This document shows positions 11,036 through 23,679 of a stretch of 64,000 bases of DNA, piece after piece. The DNA comes from Quercus robur (Eukaryota > Streptophyta > Magnoliopsida > Fagales > Fagaceae), in the NCBI RefSeq assembly GCF_932294415.1, contig NC_065545.1:22305357-22369356 (forward strand). Direction: 5' to 3'. Numbering within the stretch: position 1 is the stretch's first letter; every line of letters begins with the position of its first letter. Under the pieces are notes generated by a model. That model was not told where the DNA came from, ran no database searches, and saw only the letters and a program-made list of their open reading frames with translations. Position numbers and translations under genes: made by a program.

Positions 11036-12065
11036 TGTTTTGGTAATTTTAGAGGTTTCGGGTGTATATTGTTCATCTTATAGGATAAGTGGTATATTGG
11101 GCATTTTAGATATTTTGAGGGGTATTTTGGTCATTTTATAGATTTAGAGGTATTTTGGTCGTTTTAGGGGTTTCAGGGAATTTTTCGTAATTTTAGAGGT
11201 TTCAGGTTGTTTGTGGCCATTTTTGAGGTTTTGGGTTTATTTGGGTCATTTCAAAGGTTTAGGGGTATTTTCATCACTTTATAGGTTTAAGGGTATATTG
11301 ATTATTTTTTAGGTTTCAGGGGTATTCTGGAAGTTTTTTAGGTTTAGGGGGGTATTTTGGTCATTTTTAGGTTTCGAGATTATTTTCGTCAATTTTTTGG
11401 TTCTGGGGTTATTTTGGTCAGTTTTTAGGTTCTGGGGGGTATTTTGGTCATTTTTAGGTTTCAAGGTTGTTTTGATCAATTTTTAGGTTTTGATGGTATT
11501 TTGGTCTTCTTTTAGGTTTCGGGGGGTATTTGGGTAATTTTTTTAGATTTCAAGGGTATTTTCATAACTTTTAGGTTTTGGGAGTATTTTGGTCATTTTA
11601 TGGACTTCAGGGGTATTTTGGTAATTTTTAGATTTTGAGGGTATTTTGGTCATTTTATTGGTTTCAGGGGTGTTTCAGTCATTTTGTTTTGTGTTTTGGC
11701 GGTATTTTGATCATTTTTTGGGTTTTGGGGGTATTTTAGTTATTTTTAGATTTCGGGGGTATTTTGGTCATTTTTTAGGTTTCGGGGCTATTTTGGTCTT
11801 TTTTTTTGGGTTTTGGGAGTATTTTAGTCATATTTAGGTTTCGAGGGTATTTTAGTCAATTTTGGGGTTTTAGGGGTATTCTGGTAATTTTTATGTTTTT
11901 GGGTATTTTGGTCATTTTTTGGGCTTTGGGGGTATTTTTGTAATTTTTAGATTTCGGGGGTATTTTGGTCATTTTTTGGGTTTCACGGGTATTTTGGTTA
12001 TTTCTTAGGTTTTGGGGTATTTTGATCATTTTTTTAGTTTCAGAGGTATTTTGGTCATTTTCTAG
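11036..12065. repeat. Right arm of fold-back: complementary minisatellite
   Basis: Units read GGTATTTTGGTCATTTTT and AGGTTTCGGGG, the reverse complement of the left arm. Transcription across the centre would give one long, imperfect hairpin RNA. The ORFs at 10322-10516 and 11646-11837 are by-products of the repeat. Confidence 0.9.
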
Positions 12066-12164
12066 AAATTTAGATTTTATGTTGTTTATTTAAATTTGAG
12101 ATGGATTTTAGTGGGTATTAGTGGGTTTATCCATTAAGACCTATATAATTAAAGAACCAAAAAT

Positions 12165-12800
12165 ACACTATAGGTGACCTATCCCAGCGCTTTAGATGAC
12201 CTATACCAACACTTTTGGAGCGCTGGAATAGGTTGACCCTATTCCAGCGCTTATAAAAACCCTATTGCAGTGCTTATAAAAACGCTGGGATAGGCCTCTC
12301 TCCATAAGGGAATGGAGAAACCTGTCCCAGCGCTTTTGAAAGCGCTGGAATAGGGTCTCTCCATCCCTATTCCAGCGCTTATAAGAACACTGTGATAGGC
12401 CTTTCTCCATAAAGGAATGGAGAGACTTGTCCTAGCGCTTTTGAAAGCGCTGGAATAGGTCAAAAGCGTTGGAATAGGGTAACCTATTCCAGCGCTTTCA
12501 AAAGCGCTAGGACAAGTATCTCCATTCCCTTATGGAGAAAGACCTATCCCAGCGCTTTTAAATGCGCCGGGATAGGTCTTTCCCCATAAGAGAAATGAAT
12601 AACCCTATCCCAGCGCTTTTGGGTTTCCTATACTAGTGTTTTTGAAAAACGCTGCTATAGGCCTCCTATTACAGCACTTTGTAAAGCGTCAGTTTTGAGC
12701 CGTTGTAATAGGATTTCCTATACCAGTGTTTTCAAAAAGCGTTGGTACAAGCCTATCTATTACGGCGGTTTGTAAAAATGCCGGGAAAAAAACGTTGGGA
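12165..12800. repeat. Right subterminal array of GCGCTT palindromic motifs
   Basis: CCCAGCGCTT, AAAGCGCTGG and CCATAAGGGAATGGAGA recur as on the left side but over about 630 bp. The two arrays form the outer part of the inverted structure. The plus-strand ORF at 12742-12927 only runs through this array into the CT microsatellite. Confidence 0.85.
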
Positions 12801-12836
12801 CAGGACGATTTTTTGTAGTGTCTCCCCTCTTCCTAT

Positions 12837-12840
<4 letters not shown>

Positions 12841-12899
<59 letters not shown>
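12841..12899. repeat. (CT)n microsatellite, 59 bp
   Basis: Uninterrupted CT dinucleotides, 21 bp outside the CACTA-like right terminus. Confidence 0.97.
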
Positions 12900-12901
<2 letters not shown>

Positions 12902-13680
12902 TGTTTCTCTTCTCCTCTATAATATAGTTCTTTGATTATATTTTTTTTCCCTCACTGATCGGGACTTGCAAAGGAGAATAGATGTGCAGCAGTTATTATT
13001 TCATTCCTCTCTACCAAAATCTCAATTCTTTACTTTGAATTTCAAGCTTGATTTTATTTTTTCTCTAAGAAATTTTCAGTTTGATGGATTCCAAGCAGAA
13101 GTTACTACTTTTTTTGCATATAAAAGTGCCAAAAAAAAAAAAGGAAAAAGAAAAAAATGAATGAATGAATGAAGTAAAAGACGAAAATTTTAAATATAGT
13201 GCCTCTATGGCTCTAAATTGCTTTTACATAGGACAATATTTATGGTAAATTAATAATATTGTTATATAATAAATGATAGTTGTTTAAGGGAATTGCATTT
13301 GTTGGCAGATGCATTATGCAATAATGATATATTATACCGATACATTACATAAATACATAATTTAGAGTAATATTGAGAACTTGTAATTGACCATAGTAAA
13401 CAATTAGTGTACTAGTAAAAATAGTAGACAATTAAAAGTTATTGTTGTTTGTACTTATTGAAGATTTATTCCCCTGTCAATTTATATATATCTATGTATA
13501 TGTTTTAAATTATACATGAAATATAAATAAATAAAATTGCATATCAATCACCAGAAAACATTCTTAGACTCATTTTTAAGGTCGTTACCAAACACTGGAA
13601 AATGAGATAGTTTTCAAGAAAATACTTTTTGGAAAATGAACCATTTTCTAGAAAACAATAATGTTGAAACAAACAGAGCG
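12900..13680. other. Intergenic DNA, no gene seen
   Basis: AT-rich DNA with a short (GAAT)n near 13160 and an imperfect repeat of GGAAAATGA(G/A) and TTTTC near 13600-13660. No gene is supported. Confidence 0.6.
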
Positions 13681-13853
13681 TAAGTAAAACAACGTCATGC
13701 TCTTTAAATGAAACGTTGCCGTCTTGACTAAATCAGAATAAGACCCATGCTTCACTAACTCAAACGGTGTCGTTGCACGTGCTTCACTAATTAAAAAAAT
13801 AGACGCTGCTCAACTAGCCGTTGCAAGCACTGTTTAGTTGTCTTCCTCTTTCA
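13681..13853 (-). repeat. Truncated 3' LTR of the Copia element
   Basis: About 172 bp match the 5' LTR segment 29289-29462, including CACTAACT(C/T)AAA(C/T)GGTGTCG and CTCAACTAGCCGTTGCAAGC. Sequence left of 13681 has no match in the other LTR, so about two thirds of this LTR is missing. Confidence 0.85.
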
Positions 13854-13880
13854 CCCCCTCCCCCCCCCCCCCCCCCCAAA
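13854..13880 (-). promoter_or_regulatory. Polypurine tract of the Copia element, expanded to a G run
   Basis: On minus a run of about 17-19 G, then AGGGGG, immediately precedes TGAAAGAGG, the start of the 3' LTR. The long G homopolymer is probably a slippage expansion of a shorter tract. Confidence 0.6.
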
Positions 13881-16800
13881 CTCAAGGGAGCTACTAGTAA
13901 CATGAGTTTGGAACAAAGAAAACAAAATCGAGCAGTAGGAAGACTCTTTGTAAAAATGTCAGCCAATTGATCATCTATGTTGATATACTTGACCTAAAGA
14001 TCCTTGCGAAGCACACGATCACGAATGAAGTGATAATCTACCTCAATATTCTTCGTTCTGGCATGAAACATAGGGTTGGAAGCAATTGCCAAAGCTAAGA
14101 CATTGTCACACCAAAGTTTCGGAGGAGTAGAAAGGAAGATGCCTAAATCCTTCAATAATTGGCGCAACCAACACAATTCTGCAGAGGTGGAAGCAAGAGC
14201 ACGATACTCGACCTCTATGGAAGATCGAGAGATAGTAAGTTGCTTTTTAGCACTCTAGGTAATGCGGCTGTACCCTAAGTAAACCAAATAACCAGTTGTG
14301 GATCTCTTGTCATAAGGGTCACCAACCCAGTCCGAATCAAAGAAGGCGGAAAGAGAGAGGGGACTTGGTTAAAGGAATATCCCAAAATCAATTGTGCCAT
14401 TGAGATATCGAAGAATTCGTTTGGCAGCAATGAGATGAACATCAATGGGCTTAGCCATAAATTGGCAAACTTGATGAACAGCAAAGCTAAGATCAGGTCT
14501 CGTAAAAGTCAAATAATGCAAAGATCCCAAAAGGCTTTGAAAAGGATGAGGATCTGATAGGAGTTTCCCCTCATTAGGCACAAGTCTCAGAAGAGGAGTA
14601 CAAGGAGATTTCCCAGGCTTAGAGGTGAGCATGTTATGCTTTACAAGAAGGTCATGGGCATACTTTGTTTGATTCAGAAACAAACCCTTAGCAGTCCCAG
14701 TGATTTGAAGTCCCAAAAAGTAATGGAGATCACCCAAGTCTTTAAGTTCAAAAGCCTGGCTAAGCTCCTTGACCAAAACATTAAGAAATTGGGGATTGTT
14801 CCCAGTGAGGACAATGTCATCCACATAAACAAGGAGATAGACCAGGAGTTTGCCATGTCTGAGAATGAAGAGAGAGGAGTTAGCAAGGGAAGCTTGAAAT
14901 CCCAAGTGAATTAGCTGAGTAGAAAATCTCTCATACCAAGCTCGAGGAGCCTACTTCAAGCCATAAAGAGACTTATGAAGTTTACAGACATAATTAGGAT
15001 GAATGGGATCAATGTACCCAGGGGGTTGAAGCATGTGAACTTCCTCCTTGAGCACACCATGAAGGAAGGCATTTCTTACATCAAGCTGCCGTAGAGGCCA
15101 GTTGAACTGAACTACCAATGACAAAATTATTCTCATAGTGGGTGGCTTGATCACAGGGCTGAAGGTTTCTTTAACATCAACACCAAACTGTTGGTGAAAG
15201 CCTTTAGCAACCAGCCTAGCCTTGTATTTGCTGATAGTGCCATCACTATTGTGTTTAAGCTTAAAAGCTTTAAACTCCTCATCCATGGCAGTACACCATT
15301 GAGGAAATTGAGTAGCAATCTTGTAAGTGAGTGGCTTAGTCAAGGTATAGTCAATGGGAGAAGGTTTAGCAGCATAGGCCTTGGGTTTGAATATACTTGC
15401 CTTTGATCTAGTAACCATAGGATGTGTATTTGTGCAAGGAACAAAAGCAAGGTCAGTTGCGTCTGTGGGAGAAATAGGTTCAAAGTCATCTGTGGCTGTG
15501 TTATAGATAGGATTAGAATCAGATGTGATTGTGGCATAAGCAAGTGTAAGTTCAATGCCGGATGACTCAGGAGCAGGTTTAGGGGCAGCAGGTTGTATAG
15601 GTAAGGGTGTAGGGATGGATGATGAATATTATGGGGCAGATGTGGATATAGGGAGTAGTGATTAAGAAGTCTGTGTAGTAGTCATATGAGGAGATGGTGA
15701 TATGGATTGACCAAGAGTATAATTAGAGTGATGTGGTGAAAGTGAAGGAGAAGTAGACATGTGAGGTGTAGAATTAGGTAGTGATGTGCAAGTAGGAGGT
15801 GGAGATGTGTACAACATATAAGATAGCCAAGTAGGAAAGGTACAAAAAGGAGAGTCTTCGGCTAGAATTGAGGAACTAGTGGATAAAGAGGAACTCTTAG
15901 CACACAAAAACTCATTTTCATTAAAAAGAACATATCTAGAGATGTAAACTCTGTGAGAGATAAGTTCAAGACAAATGTAGCCTTTTGAGAAGGGAAGATA
16001 GCTAAGAAAAATACAATGCTTAGTATGAGGTTGTAATTTGTGATCAATGTCAAGTTTAAGTAGAGGGAAGCATGTGCAACCAAAGACTCGAAGGTGAGTA
16101 AGATCAGGCATGGAATGAAACAAGGGTTCCCATGGTGATTGATTATGTAGATTAGGTGAAGGAAGCCTATTGATGATATGGATTGCAATTGCTACTGAAT
16201 ATGACCAATAAGAAAGAGGTAGTTTTGAAAGAGATAACATAGTGAGAGAACACTCAATTAAGTGTCTATGTTTTCTCTCTGCAACTCCATTCTGTTGTGG
16301 AATGTGTGGACAAGAAAATTGGTGTATAATGCCTTGTGAGGAGCAAAATTCAGCAAAGGTTTTAGAAGAAAATTCACCACCTCCATTAGATCTAAAAGTC
16401 TTGATTTTGAGATCAAGTTGATTTTCTATAGTTATTTTGAAGTGTTTGAAAATATTAAGAACATCATACTTGAGTTTGAGCAAATATACCCAAGCAAACT
16501 TAGTAAAGTCATCAACAAGCATAAGGTAGTATCTAAAGTCATTAACAGACACAATAGGGGCAGGAACCCAAACATCAACATGAATGAGTTTAAGAGGTGC
16601 TTTAGATTGAATACCAGATTTAACAAAAGGGAATTGGTGCATTTTGCCACCAAGGCAATGTTTACAATGTGTTACAACTGCATAATTGAACTTGAATACA
16701 TTTGAAGGTTCAAGATTAGAAATAGTAGAATGTAATACATTGTCATTAGGATGTCCTAGTCTATGGTGCCAAAGCAACCATTTATTAGTCCTATTAACAT

Positions 16801-17489
16801 TGAAAGCTAAGGAAGAAGCTGTATGAGCAAACTTAGATGGAGCTTGTGTGAAAACAAAATTTCTTTGAGCAGGATTGAATGAAGAGTGTGTGAAGGCAAG
16901 ACCTTTGGCTTAAAGTTTTGAGTAGATTGGATAGACTCCATTTTCACTCAAGCCCCTGTAAAGGAGTTTCCCCGTAGGTATATCCTGGATTTTGAGCTCA
17001 TTAGCATCAAAGTGACAAGAACAATTATTGTGTAAACAGAATTTGTGCATAGACAAGAGGTTCATAGAAATTCTAGGAACATGTAATACATTCCTAAGTA
17101 TGAAATTGTGATATTTGGTATGGATAGAGGAATTACCTATGCCATTGATTGGAAGAGCTTGACCATTCCCCACAGTGACCTGATCTGTACCCTTATACTG
17201 AGTTGGAGTTGTCAAGTTGTTCAAGTTGGAAGTGAGATGATCAGATGTCCCTGAATTAGCCAACCATGGATCTTAGTTATTGATGATAGCAGCATTGGAA
17301 GCAGTCACCATAGCAGCAAGCATAGTAGGTGGATTCTTGCCTTGATAGGCAAAATCCATCCTATGGTAGCAATCAAGTGCTAGATGGCCATCTTTTCCAT
17401 AATTTGGCATATAGGTCTACCAAACTCAGTTCTGTAAGCTTGGTTGCTTGACTGAGAATTAGGCTGGTTTTGATACTCACCACTGCTGT
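13881..17489 (-). pseudogene. Copia pol (zinc knuckle, PR, IN, RT, RNase H), inactivated
   Basis: Reading leftward on minus: end of gag with a broken zinc knuckle (YGKDGHLALDC near 17395, frameshifted and lacking one Cys); protease WLANSGTSDHL (17255-17257 codes Asn where the catalytic Asp belongs); gag-pre-integrase and integrase in the open stretch 15662-16777 (HHRLGHP, HCKHC, VDVW, RSNGGGEF with Asn for the second catalytic Asp at 16385-16387, and AERKHRH); reverse transcriptase from 15418 ([21 protein letters not shown], then YVDDIVLTG, intact catalytic pair); RNase H to about 13990 (EVEYRAL, CDN, KNIEVDYHFIRD) and a tail ADIFTKSLP. Stops include TAG for Gln after SLYGLK near 14950, TAG in RNase H, and TAA before the integrase. 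It once made the enzymes for reverse transcription and integration; it cannot now. Confidence 0.9.
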
Positions 17490-18173
17490 TGTATGGGACC
17501 AGGCCCTGGGCCCATTGTTTTTAGGGTTCTAGGCTTGTGGTGCCGCACAGGGCAGGGCCCCAAGCCCGTTGGGCCTTGGGCCCTAGCCTTGTGATACAAC
17601 ATATGACCTTGTCCCTCTTGACCTATGGCCATGACCCGGATGCACCCTGAGGCCCAATCTGAGCCCAAAAACCGAAATAAGACCATTATGTCTTAAACGT
17701 CAAAAGTGAGCCTCTCCCGATCAACTTTGACTTGACCGGGAGTGTGATTGTTCAGAGATATAAGATCTCAGCTTCCTGGTATTGTCTTAGGGAATATTGC
17801 TGCCATTTTAGAGGCAGGAACTAGTTCCAATGCCATTACCGCTGTTCCTAACAAAACATCCACTTAGGACTGATGGAATTGGACTCCCATTCACACGATT
17901 GAGATCAAGAATTAATCATAACACCTCCACTTATCTCAAGCTATAAATAGGAGAATAAAGTGAGAAATGGGGGTTGACAATTCTGAAGAGAACAGAGAGA
18001 GGAAAGGGAGCAGTTTTGCGATAGAAAAGAGAAGGATTTGCAGAACAAGAGTGTGTGCAACTGGGTCTCTAAGCATAAGACTACCCACAGTAGGAAATCC
18101 AAAGCCCACAATATAAATAGATTGTGAGCCCAAGTATAGGTGGAGTCCATTAGCCTTATTTTGGGTGTGCACA
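17490..18173 (+). repeat. 5' LTR of Gypsy A
   Basis: This 684-bp LTR matches 27433-28116. A TATA box TATAAATAG is at 17942-17950. Differences between the two copies are much more frequent than in the LARD-like element, so Gypsy A is older. Confidence 0.92.
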
Positions 18174-18191
18174 ATTGGCGCTGTCTGTGGG
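18174..18191 (+). promoter_or_regulatory. Primer binding site of Gypsy A
   Basis: ATTGGCGCTGTCTGTGGG follows the LTR end GTGCACA directly. It differs at one position from the primer site of the LARD-like element. Confidence 0.75.
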
Positions 18192-18289
18192 AATCTCCTA
18201 CATAGCTGTGGTTCTGCTGAGGCTCACACGGGGAAAATATCTGAAGGGTGGTCAGGGAATTACACTAAGAGCAGTTCTAGGAGATCTTC

Positions 18290-19639
18290 CCGGTGATCTA
18301 CTTGGAGAGAAAGAAGGTAAAAGAGGTGTAAAGATAAGGAGCATGAGCAGGAGGAAGAGCAGTCCGACCTTGGAGAAGGGTCGTATCAGACCCACCGAAC
18401 AATAATAGGCACTTCAGGGCGTGGGCACTTTGATGAGAGGGACGAGGAACTTGAACGTTTGCATAGATTGGTGAGAGATTTGGAGTTAGAAGCAAGAGGT
18501 AGGCATCGAAGGAGGGATCACGAGGAGCGTGCAGAAGGGTTAGCTAACATGAGTGGATGCTACAGAGAAAGGATTAATCTGGTTCCCATCGACACCGAGA
18601 TCGGCCACAGGAATATGTAGACCGAGACTCGATTTTCCTGAAAAGGCGACAACCCTAAAACGCCGCCATGGACGCTATGAGCCGTGCGTTATGAAGAGCT
18701 GCTTAGTCACCCTTTCAGGGGATATTGAATGAGCTCCTATGCCGAGCAGATTCACCTAGCCTCCATTTAACTCTTATGATGGGAAAACGGATCCAGTAGA
18801 GCATGTAAGCCATTATATCCAGATGATGTCATTACACACTCATAATGACACACTGATGTGCAAGGTGTTCCCTTCAAGTCTTGGGCCAACTACTTTGAGG
18901 TGGTTTAATGGATTGAGGAAAGGCTCTATTCACAGCTTTGCCAAGCTAATCCAAGAGTTCGGCGTCCAGTTTATGACCTGTAGTCGGTGGATGCGTTGCT
19001 ATCTTTGAAAATAGGGGCCGCGAAAATCCTCCGTAGTTACACCAGCCGGTACTGGGAGCTGTACAACAAGATTGGTAGGGGCAATGAGAAAATCGCGACA
19101 AGCACCTTTCGATCGGGATTGCCCGAGGACTCCTAATTGCAAGACTCATTGACAAGGAGGCCTCCCGAAGATATGAGGCAATTGATGAGGCGTATTGAAG
19201 AGTATAAAAGATTGGAAGATGACTAGCAGTAGAACAAAGGCAAGACTTCGATCATAAGTCAGCCACAGCAAGGGGGTTTTCAGTCAAGACCCCAGAAGGA
19301 CTTAAGGATTCAGGAGCCAACGCTTAGGTGGGGGAAGTGAACATGACATTCAAGGAGCTGGTGCACAGGATTGTAGATCGAATCAAGAATGAGCAGTACT
19401 TTCAAAGGCCAAACAAGATGGGAAGGGACCCATCAAGGAGAAATCGGAACATGTACTATACTTACCATAGAGATAAGGGGCATACCACTGAACAATGCAG
19501 GGTGTTGAAAGATCATTTAAAGCAGCTAGTAAAAGTGAGGTATTTGAAAAAGTTCGTGGTGGACCCAAGGAATCAAGATGCCAAGCAGGGAACTCAACCC
19601 CAGGGGAACCCTCTCCCACCCCCATTGGGAGTGATATAG
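18290..19639 (+). pseudogene. Gypsy A gag, inactivated
   Basis: The capsid region shows the retrotransposon gag pattern near 18770-18980: YDGKTDPVEHVSHY, MCKVFPSSLGPTTLRWF, GSIHSFAKL. A C-terminal stretch (19328-19639) contains GRDPSRRNRNMYYTYHRDKG then HTTEQCRVLKDHLKQLVK, the degenerate zinc-knuckle region typical of this lineage. Frameshifts and stops separate the pieces (for example near 19000 and 19225). The product would have formed the virus-like particle that packages the element RNA. Confidence 0.8.
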
Positions 19640-22600
19640 GTCATCCACAAAGCCTCAAGGGGTACCCTAGTGGTCCCATCCGTGGTGCCAATAGAGGGTT
19701 ACTTGGGCGAGCAGCCTTCCGAGAAGAAGTTAAAGCCTACTCGGGAGCCCATCGCCTTCAATAATGATGACCTAGAAGGAACAATCCAAGCACACGACAA
19801 TGTCTTAGTGGTCATGGCTCGAATAAATGGCTTTATAGTCAAGAAGGTGTTGATAGATCAAGGGAATGGTGCTGAAGTGATGTATCCCGACCTATTCAAC
19901 GGGCTTGGCTTGAAGAATGAGGACCTCTCTAAGTACGATACACCCTTGGTGGGGTTTGATGGTCAAATGATGATCCTAGAGGGGCAAATTTCACTTCCTG
20001 TGAATATGGAAGGAAATGAGGTAATGGTGACTTTTATAGTGGTCGCTTCATTTTCTCCATATACGGCAATCCTTGGAAGGCCATGGATTTATGCGATGGG
20101 GGCGGTCCCATCCACTCTCCATAAGAAGGTCAAATTTTGTACCGAGCAAGGTATTGTTATAGTACGGGGAAACCTGCAAGTAGTCAGGCAGTGTTTGGTG
20201 GCTGCTGTTAACCAGGAGATCAAACAGAAGGAACCGGCCGAAGAGGTTCCCTTATAGCAATTATAGGAACCCCGAGGGGAGATGGGGGCTAGCGACGCCA
20301 AGGACCTGATAAAAGTAAGGATGCTGCCGAACGATGATAAAAGTTTCGAGATTGGAGCAAGTATGAAGAACGAGGATAGGGTGGGGATGTTGTTGTTTCT
20401 TGTACAGAATGTGGACATATTTGCTTAGAGCCCATACAAGGAGCCCGGGGTAGACCCAGAATTCATTGTTCGCAAGCTCAACGTGGACCCATTATTCCCT
20501 CCCAAGAAGCAGAAGCCAAGGAGATCGACTAAGGAGCATATCGAAGTAGTTAGGCAATAGGTCAAGAAGTTGAAAGAGGCAGGGGCAGTAAAGGAGGTTT
20601 TTTTCCCAGAGTGGCTAGCAAATACCGTAGTGGTAAAGAAGAAGAACGACAAATGGAGGGTCTGGTTTGATTTTACTGATTTGAATCGAGCATGCCCAAA
20701 AGACCCATTCCCCATGCCAAAGATTGATCAATTAGTAGATGCCACGTACAGGCACTCGAGGTTGAGTTTTTTTGGACGTCTTCCAGGGTTATCATCAAAT
20801 CGCCCTTGCCATCGAGGACCAAGAGAAGAAAACTTTCATATCCCCTGATGCCAATTTCCACTATACCGTTATGCCGTTTGGGCTAAAGAATGCTGGAGCC
20901 ACTTATTAGCAAATAATGACGAGAATGTTCAGAGATAAGATTGGGCGTATAGTGGAGGTGTATATTGACAATATGGTGGTTAAGAGCAAACAGGAGGATC
21001 AACATATTGACGATCTTAGAGAGGTGTTCGAAGTGCTCCAGCAACACAAGTTGCGCCTCATTACCGACAAGTGTGTTTCCGAGGTGGGGGCTGGCAAGTT
21101 TCTAGGGTACATGATCACCAGCCAAGGAATAGAGGTCAACCTCGATCAGATTGAAGCTATAGAGCGCCTCAAGCCACCAAGTAATCCAAAGGAAGTCCAA
21201 GTACTGATCCGTTTGTTAGCTGTGCTTAATCGGTTTATTTCTAAGTTTGCCGACCCTTGCCGTCCATTCTACTAGCTCTTAAAGAAGTGGAAGGGATTCC
21301 AATGGAACGAGGAGTGTGAAAAGACTTTTCGAGATTTAAAGGAATATTTGGCGCGGGTGCCTATGTTGACGGCCCCAAAACCCAGGGATGATTTGTTCAT
21401 GTATCTCTCAGTGTTTGACCACGCTGTAAGTGTCGTGCTTCTTAGGGATCAAGGAGTGCAACAACCAGTATATTATGTCAACAAGACCTTGGTTGATGCC
21501 GAGATGAGGTACTTGCCTCTAGAGAAGTTGGTGTTAGCGCTAGTGCATGCCACAAGGAAGCTACCTCATTATTTTCAAACTCACACCATCTATGTACTAA
21601 CCGAATATCCCTTGCAATCTTTATTGAAAAGATCCTACTATACAGGCAAAATAGTTAAGTGGGGAACTCAGCTAGGCTCTTTTGACATTAAGGTACAGGC
21701 TAAGAACTTTGGTGAAGGGTTAGGTTCTGGCCGACTTTGTCGTGGAGTTCTCCCCGAGGAGGGAAATGGAAGTTATTTGTCATATGGAGGTTCACCCGTG
21801 GAAGGTGTTCGTGGACTATGCATCTAGCGCCACGAAGGCTGGGGTCGAAATTGTTATCATTACCCTAGAAGGGATGAGATTAGAGCATTCTTTGAGATTG
21901 GGTTTTAGGGCCTCTAACAATGGAGCCGAGTACGAAGCTCTGCTTGCCAAATTAAAGGCTGTTCAAGATATGGGAGCTCTAGAAGTTGAGCTTTATTTAG
22001 ATTCCTAATTGGTGGTTAATCAGGTGCAAGGCAGTTTTGAAGCTAGGGATCCTTGAATGATAGAGTACTTGCGAGTGGTAAGGCAGGTTATGAACTGATT
22101 TTCAAAGGCAAAGGTTATTTAAGTGGCTAGGGGGCAGAATTGACATGTGGACTTACTGGCCACTTTAGTGTCATCACTGACCAAGGAGGTACCACGGTTA
22201 ATCAAAGTGGAGCTCGTGGCAGAACCAAGTATAAGTGCAAGGATAGATGTTGCAGTAATGGGGACATCCAAACCATGCTGGATGGACCTGATCGTTGACT
22301 TTTTGGCCAAGGAACGAGTGCCGGATGACGAAAAGGAAGCTAATCGGATGCACAGGGTAGCTCCTCAGTACTAGTTATCAGTGGACTGTAGGCTATATTG
22401 GAGGTTCTTTGGGGGGTCATACCTTCTATGCTTGTGCCCCGACATGTTAATGAGCTCTTGACCAAACTCCATGAGGGGGTGTGCGGCAGTTATATTGGGG
22501 GACGCTTATTGGCACACTGAGCAATGATCTAGGGATTCTGGTGGCCACAGATGCAGAAGGATGCTGCTGAATATGTGCGGAAATGCGAATAATGTCAAAA

Positions 22601-23502
22601 GCATGCCCCATTGATCCATCAGCCAGCAAGAAGTCTGGACCCTATCAGTAGCCCATGGCCCTTTGCACAATGGGGGCTAGACATTGTTGGTCCATTCCCC
22701 CGAGCTACGGGTAATCGCAAGTTTGTTTTAGTGGCCGTGGACTACTTCACTAAATGGGCAGAAGCTGAGGTACTGGCTAATATCCGAGACATGGATGTTA
22801 AGAAGATTGTGTGGAGAAACATAGTGACGAGATTTGGGGTGCCAGAGTCCTTGGTGTCTGACAACGGGTTGTAGTTTGATAGCAAAGCCTTTCAAAAAAT
22901 TCGCAGCGATCTCGATATCAAAAACAGGTATTCCACCCCGGCATATCTGTAAAGTAACAGTCAAGTTGAAGCCACTAACAAAGCAATTGTAGGCAGGTTA
23001 AAGAAAAGATTGGAAGGCGCTAAGGATAGATGGGCTGAGGAGCTACCCAGCGTTTTGTGGGCATACTGGATAACTCCTAGAAGATCCATGAGAGAAACTC
23101 CATTTTCCCTTACGTACAAAGCTGAAGTAGTCATATCGGCTGAGGTGAATTTGTGTAATGCTCAGGTTGCAAGATTCGTCCCTGTTGAGAATGATAAATT
23201 AATGGTGAAGCATCTGACTAGTTAGAAGAGTGCCGGGAAATGGCTACCATACAACTAGCGAAGTACCAATAGAAGCTTGCCCAGAGGTATAACAGGGATT
23301 TGAAGAGGAGAGAATTTAGTGCGGGAGAGTTGGTACTTCGAAGGGCGGTAGGAAACACGTAGGAAAGCTAGCCCCAACCTGGGAGGGACCTTATAAGGTT
23401 ACTGCCATTGCTGGCGCGATTGCGTACTATCTGGAGAACTTGGATGAAAGACCACTTCCCTGACCATGGAACATTCACAACTTGAAGAAGTTTTATCACT
23501 GA
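19640..23502 (+). pseudogene. Gypsy A pol (PR, RT, RNase H, second RNase H, IN), inactivated
   Basis: Protease (19670-20257): VLIDQGNGAEVMYPDLF and AILGRPWI. Reverse transcriptase (20560-21275): WLANTVVVKKKNDKWRV, DLNRACPKDPFP, and YIDNMVVKS, where YIDD is expected (Asn codon 20970-20972); a T-run near 20766 shifts the frame. First RNase H 21279-21720 (QPVYYVNKTL, LHAT-like region). A second RNase H (21790-22110) with FVDYAS, NGAEYEALLA and LYLDS marks the Tat lineage. Integrase (22610-23230): GLDIVGPFPRATG, DYFTKWAEAEVL, VSDNGL, QVEATNK. At least fifteen stops, many TAG, TAA or TGA where Gln, Trp or Arg is expected. The reading ends IHNLKKFYH and stop at 23502. Confidence 0.9.
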
Positions 23503-23679
23503 CCATCAGTACATATGAGTATGAGTTAAGTACAATGTCATATGTATACAATATTGGGCAATATGAGAGCAATGTCTGACCTTGCAGGTGTATTCATACT
23601 CTTGGCTCCATCATTATTAACTTTTATATCCCAGTCAACAAACGCGAATGACATTAAATTTCAAACTATTTTAAAGGCT

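Larger units (their letters stand above)
9190..12820. mobile_element. CACTA-like non-autonomous element with fold-back core
   Basis: The right end is GATTTTTTGTAGTG at 12807-12820, the complement of the CACTACAAAAAATC terminus of plant CACTA (En/Spm) elements, followed by TCT as possible 3-bp target duplication. Both flanks carry arrays of the motif CCTATTCCAGCGCTT and its complement, like CACTA subterminal repeats. The centre is a long inverted repeat. The left terminus is degenerate: CATATCCCAACG near 9197 resembles CTGTCCCAACG inside the right end, but no clean CACTA was found there. No transposase is encoded, so it is non-autonomous or a composite. Confidence 0.6.

Noticed and set aside
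9870..12065. Possible interstitial telomere DNA, since CCCTAAA and TTTAGGG-like words occur
   Set aside because: The period is about 29 bp, not 7, and the main word is CCAAAATACCCC; telomere-like words are incidental.
14076..16705. Plus-strand ORFs in the Copia region
   Set aside because: They are antisense shadows of the minus-strand pol, which has clear integrase, RT and RNase H motifs.
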